Positions 4,409-6,961 of a stretch of DNA of 6,961 bases are shown here, in pieces. The notes under the pieces were generated by a model that was not told the DNA's origin, searched no databases, and saw only the letters and a program-made list of their open reading frames with translations. Position 1 is the first letter of the stretch, and the number at the start of each line of letters is the position of its first letter. Source of the DNA: Fibrobacter sp. (GTDB taxonomy: Bacteria > Fibrobacterota > Fibrobacteria > Fibrobacterales > Fibrobacteraceae); NCBI GenBank assembly GCA_016295375.1, contig JAEDLI010000114.1, positions 1 through 6,961 on the forward strand, written 5' to 3'. The position numbers and the translations under genes are program-made.

Positions 4409-5344
4409 CTATATTCTTAATCCATCTACTAATGCCATTTGTCCACTTTCAATGAGTTTGTTTGAGTATTTTTTTATGACTTCATCAAGGAAATCGTTAA
4501 TTGCATTTGAATGATTCTTTAAGAACCATTTGATGTGATTTTCGATATAGTCCATTCTAATTTTGGGATCGTTTAAATCATTTGGGACACGACTCATTCT
4601 TTCGTCAATGCTGTCAAATCCTTCAAATTTTGTTTTAAGACGCTCTTTTGTCATTTTCACATAGTCAGGATTGATTTCTATCCCAATTCCGTTTCGATTT
4701 GTTTGTTGACAGACTCTTAAAAGTGTGCCACTACCAGAAAAAGGATCTAATACAGTATCGCCCTCATTCGAAGAACACAGTATTATTCGTTCATATAAAC
4801 CTTCTGGTTTCTGTGTTGGATGAGATTGTCGATTTTTGTTGCAATAGTGCATATGTGAAAATTCCCACACATTACCTGGATTTGCACCTCGCATATTGTT
4901 TATTGAACGGTAGAATTTTTGTGGTATGCGGATTGCATCTAAATTAAAGATAAAATTTGTTTGATCCTTTGTAAAAAATAAAATATCGTCATGCCTTGGA
5001 GAAAATCCTTTGGTTTTGCCAATTCCTTGTGTGTAAAACCATGTAATCCAAGAATTGAAAAACATTTTTGCGTCTTGCTCTAATATTTGATATATGTAGG
5101 AAATGTATTTCATTCCCATAAAAATATATATGGATCCATTTTGACTCAAAATACGTTGAGCTTCTTTGATCCATTCTTTCGAAAACTCTAAAAATTTATT
5201 GAATTCTAGGCTGTCTTGGTTGTTTCCGTAATCTTTGTTAAGGTTGTATGGTGGGTCGGTAACAATGAGTTGAACGGAATTACTGGGAATTTTCTTTAGC
5301 TCTTCAAGAGCGTCTCCGCAAATAATGTCTAGTCTTTGATCCAT
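4409..5344 (-). CDS. Type II DNA methyltransferase, beta class (probably N6-adenine, HpaI-like)
   Basis: This 311-residue protein has the motif order of beta-class amino-methyltransferases. The catalytic DPPYNL (30-35) comes first, then HPTQKP (175-180). The S-adenosylmethionine-binding DPFSGSG (200-206) follows, with GIEINPDYV completing the site. DPPY points to adenine N6 methylation. The middle part (about 100-175, including RHDDILFFTK and NVWEFSHMHYCNKNRQ) should hold the target-recognition region. A charged C-terminal extension (about 243-311) follows the fold. The start codon lies inside the end of the restriction gene (16-base overlap), so the two are translationally coupled. The enzyme protects host DNA at the site cut by its neighbour; if the nuclease is a true HpaI relative the site would be GTTAAC. 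The gene is AT-rich relative to the core genes, suggesting transfer. Confidence 0.9.
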   Translation of the reverse strand: MDQRLDIICGDALEELKKIPSNSVQLIVTDPPYNLNKDYGNNQDSLEFNKFLEFSKEWIKEAQRILSQNGSIYIFMGMKYISYIYQILEQDAKMFFNSWITWFYTQGIGKTKGFSPRHDDILFFTKDQTNFIFNLDAIRIPQKFYRSINNMRGANPGNVWEFSHMHYCNKNRQSHPTQKPEGLYERIILCSSNEGDTVLDPFSGSGTLLRVCQQTNRNGIGIEINPDYVKMTKERLKTKFEGFDSIDERMSRVPNDLNDPKIRMDYIENHIKWFLKNHSNAINDFLDEVIKKYSNKLIESGQMALVDGLRI

Positions 5345-6093
5345 CCGTTTTTCCTCGCTTCCCTAATGAAGTCGTCAATAGTCCGCCTTGTACTATGTAA
5401 ATATTTTTTGTCGAGCAACTTGCACATTTCCCAAGTAGTGCGAACTTGGCGTGATACGTAGTGGATGTCTTTTATTTGTATTTGTCCTGTTCCAAGAGCT
5501 GGGTTATAATTTATGTCAGCTTCGCTAATAAATTTTAAATCATATGCGTTAAAATCTACAACTTCCATAATGCCATCAACAAGTTTTGTTTTTTTATTTC
5601 GTTCCGAATATACACGATGTTTTATTGAAAGAATTATGAAAAGAAAATCAGGGTCTTTTACATATGCTGTTCTAATTCGTGAAAAAGACGTTATATTGGG
5701 ACCTTTGCCACTGCCAGGAATGTCGTCTGCTGTTGCTTTAACATCTACGTTACCTGTTAGAACGTTTCCGTTCTTTTTGAATTGTAATATAATATCCGCC
5801 ATTCCAAGTCGTTCTTGGGTTTCGACGTTTATAAGATTGTAGGAATTGTTTTCCTTGTCTCGAATACCCGAAAAAACTTCACCAACCCAAGCTTCAATCA
5901 TTGGTCCTGCAATTTTGTTAATGTTCTCTAAGGGTAAACCTAATTTAAGATTGGTGTTGATAATGATTTTATTATCACCTTTTTTCATTCGATTATCAAG
6001 TATAGAACAGATTTGTTTAATAACATAATCTGAATCCTTCTCGTAAGTTTTTGATTCATGAGGTATTTTGAATGTAAGGTCTTCATATTTCAT
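5329..6093 (-). CDS. Type II restriction endonuclease, HpaI-like
   Basis: This 254-residue protein is predicted to cut unmethylated foreign DNA. An active site of the PD-(D/E)xK kind is visible as MADIILQF followed by GNVDVKAT, giving Asp100, Asp117 and Lys119; HincII has the same ADILL...LDVKT arrangement. From memory, R.HpaI (GTTAAC) has nearly the same length and shares strings such as GLPLENINKIAGPMIEAW (52-69), NITSFSRIRTAYVKDP and GTGQIQIKDIHYVS, so I call it HpaI-like; an alignment is needed to confirm this. The gene is strongly AT-rich (14 G+C in 60 bases at 5581-5640). It lies just upstream of its methyltransferase with a 16-base overlap, and no separate controller gene is visible. 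The ATG at 6093 has no clear Shine-Dalgarno but is the only good start before the conserved region. Confidence 0.85.
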   Translation of the reverse strand: MKYEDLTFKIPHESKTYEKDSDYVIKQICSILDNRMKKGDNKIIINTNLKLGLPLENINKIAGPMIEAWVGEVFSGIRDKENNSYNLINVETQERLGMADIILQFKKNGNVLTGNVDVKATADDIPGSGKGPNITSFSRIRTAYVKDPDFLFIILSIKHRVYSERNKKTKLVDGIMEVVDFNAYDLKFISEADINYNPALGTGQIQIKDIHYVSRQVRTTWEMCKLLDKKYLHSTRRTIDDFIREARKNGWIKD

Positions 6094-6165
6094 ATGTATT
6101 TTTTTTCGCTAAATTTTTAATGGTGATATTTTTCAATCAAAAATATACAAAATGTAGAATGTCTT
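6094..6165 (-). promoter_or_regulatory. Candidate promoter and leader of the restriction-modification operon
   Basis: On the minus strand TTTTGTATATTTTTG (about 6156-6142) resembles the TTTTATATATT element before the antitoxin and acetyltransferase genes. With TATATT (6147-6142) as -10, the leader would be about 40 bases of very AT-rich sequence lacking a Shine-Dalgarno. TTGAAA lies upstream, but the spacing of about 21 bases is too long for a standard -35. Confidence 0.35.
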
Positions 6166-6189
6166 TTGTTTCAAGGGATGAAAACAAGC

Positions 6190-6226
6190 AAAAAAACGCC
6201 CGGCTTTTAAACTGGACGTTTTTTTT
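6190..6226 (-). terminator. Rho-independent terminator downstream of leuD
   Basis: ACGCCCGG (6196-6203) and CTGGACGT (6212-6219) form an 8-bp stem with one mismatch and one G-T pair. The loop is CTTTTAAA, and runs of A (6190-6196) and T (6219-6226) lie on either side. On the minus strand it ends in a T-run, fitting termination of the leu operon about 70-110 bases after the leuD stop. The symmetry would let it work in both directions. It separates leuCD from the restriction-modification operon. Confidence 0.8.
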
Positions 6227-6228
6227 CT

Positions 6229-6300
6229 TTAGACGAAAGAACGCTTCGCTTTAGACGATAGACGAAAGATCTTTGAGAAAAATCTATCGTCTTTCGTCTA
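6229..6300. repeat. TAGACGAAAGA-word inverted repeat ending in the leuD stop codon
   Basis: Words of the form TAGACGAAAGA and TAGACGATAGA occur at about 6230-6240 and 6252-6270 in one orientation. They occur in the opposite orientation at 6282-6300 (ATCTATCGTCTTTCGTCTA). The arms can fold around TCTTTGAGAAAAA. The outermost TAG, read on the minus strand, is the leuD stop codon. Function is unknown. Confidence 0.7.
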
Positions 6301-6900
6301 TTTAAGGAACTGCATATACGGCAGCTTCTTGGCAAGTTCCTGCACCTTGTCGGCGTTGGCCATAAGGGCGGAGCGTGCGTGCCAGGAGCCGTCGAGGAAC
6401 TGGCCGCGGGGGCCGTCGGCGAGCGTGAGCTCGATGGTTTTGTCACCCATCTTGAGCGTGCGGCTTTCGGTGCTCGTGACGAGTTCTTCGCTCGGGTGTG
6501 CTTCGATCCAGGCGAGAATCTTGTCTGCAACTTCGTGGCTTACCTTGTAGCAGGGCACGCCGATAGCGACGCAGTTACCGAAGAAGATTTCGGAGTAGCT
6601 TTCGGCGATGATGGCGCGGATGCCCCAGCGCTTGAGGGCTTGCGGAGCGTGTTCACGGCTGGAACCGCAACCGAAGTTCTGGTTGGAAACCAGGATGGAG
6701 CCGTTCTTGTAGGCCGGGTCACGGAAAGGATGAACCTTGCCCTGGGCTTCGAGACCGGCGATGTCGTCAGCGAAAGCGTTTGCGCCGAGACCTTCGAAAG
6801 TTACGCACTTGAGGAAGCGTGCCGGGATGATACGGTCAGTGTCGATGTCGTTACCGCGAACAGGAACGCCGGAACCTTTAACGATGTCAATAGAATTCAT
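6298..6900 (-). CDS. leuD: 3-isopropylmalate dehydratase small subunit LeuD
   Basis: This 200-residue protein is the small subunit of isopropylmalate isomerase, which with LeuC converts 2-isopropylmalate to 3-isopropylmalate in leucine synthesis. Visible landmarks are NDIDTDRIIPARFLK (17-31) and the substrate-pocket NFGCGSSREHAP (75-86), followed by GIRAIIAESYSEIFFGNCVAIGVP. The length is that of the E. coli-type LeuD. I chose the ATG at 6900, preceded by a good AAGGAG (6915-6910) nine bases away. The frame is open further upstream to 6951, but that part overlaps the end of leuC and is not conserved. leuC ends 19 bases before, so the pair is an operon. The stop codon is provided by the repeat that follows. 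Confidence 0.95.
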   Translation of the reverse strand: MNSIDIVKGSGVPVRGNDIDTDRIIPARFLKCVTFEGLGANAFADDIAGLEAQGKVHPFRDPAYKNGSILVSNQNFGCGSSREHAPQALKRWGIRAIIAESYSEIFFGNCVAIGVPCYKVSHEVADKILAWIEAHPSEELVTSTESRTLKMGDKTIELTLADGPRGQFLDGSWHARSALMANADKVQELAKKLPYMQFLK

Positions 6901-6919
6901 TTTTTTAATCTCCTTAGCG

Positions 6920-6961
6920 TTACTTGATGTACTTGCGGACGTCGGTGACACAGCCTTCGAT
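6920..6961 (-). CDS. leuC: 3-isopropylmalate dehydratase large subunit LeuC, last 13 codons
   Basis: The right edge of the window holds the end of the gene preceding leuD. Read on the minus strand it gives IEGCVTDVRKYIK and a TAA stop at 6922-6920. The (G)xVTDVRKY tail is typical of LeuC, and its position just before leuD confirms it. The catalytic iron-sulphur part is outside the window. Confidence 0.85.
   Translation of the reverse strand: MEGCVTDVRKYIK

Noticed and set aside
6379..6927. 182-codon plus-strand open frame opposite leuD
   Set aside because: It is a shadow of leuD and has no recognisable domain.
6901..6951. Longer LeuD start at 6951
   Set aside because: It would overlap the end of leuC; the ATG at 6900 has a good Shine-Dalgarno and fits the family N-terminus.
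1..6961. Apparent absence of GTTAAC sites as evidence of restriction avoidance
   Set aside because: I found none by eye, but fewer than two are expected in a window this size, so the absence has no weight.

Overview
The window looks like a chromosomal segment of a Fibrobacter-type bacterium (Fibrobacterota). I infer this from the style of the proteins, the G+C-rich core genes, and intergenic gaps filled with short degenerate repeats; no 16S or marker search was possible. Core genes are rich in G+C (43 of 60 bases in a hand-counted stretch of the superoxide dismutase gene). The restriction-modification genes are very AT-rich (14 of 60 and 18 of 60 in two counted stretches), so they were probably acquired by transfer.

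Layout. The left edge holds the start of ssb on the minus strand. A divergent plus-strand pair follows: a DUF1343/NamZ-like peptidoglycan hexosaminidase without signal peptide (426-1523) and an iron-type superoxide dismutase (1626-2225). Everything to the right is on the minus strand. In transcription order from the right edge these are: the end of leuC; leuD; a terminator; a HpaI-like type II restriction endonuclease overlapping its DNA methyltransferase; a cluster of small hairpin repeats; a truncated copy of an L,D-transpeptidase gene; a Phd/YefM-RelE/ParE toxin-antitoxin pair; the intact L,D-transpeptidase-like gene; and a maltose-acetyltransferase-type hexapeptide acetyltransferase.

How the genes relate. 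leuC-leuD is the isopropylmalate isomerase of leucine synthesis. The segment between leuD and the intact transpeptidase gene (about 3370-6230) behaves as an accessory block: two addiction-type modules (restriction-modification and toxin-antitoxin) beside a broken gene copy. The truncated transpeptidase copy and the 5' end of the intact one form a 117-bp direct repeat (about 86% identical by hand count) that brackets the toxin-antitoxin pair.

The most unusual signal is not a gene. At least four gene ends here (NamZ, acetyltransferase, leuD and the broken transpeptidase copy) run directly into, or take their stop codon from, a short degenerate inverted or hairpin repeat. A different repeat word is used at most sites. 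In two cases (NamZ and the transpeptidase fragment) the protein appears shortened at the junction. No gap between genes exceeds 300 bases; the largest (186-425) holds two small palindromes and a degenerate CTAA-word repeat.
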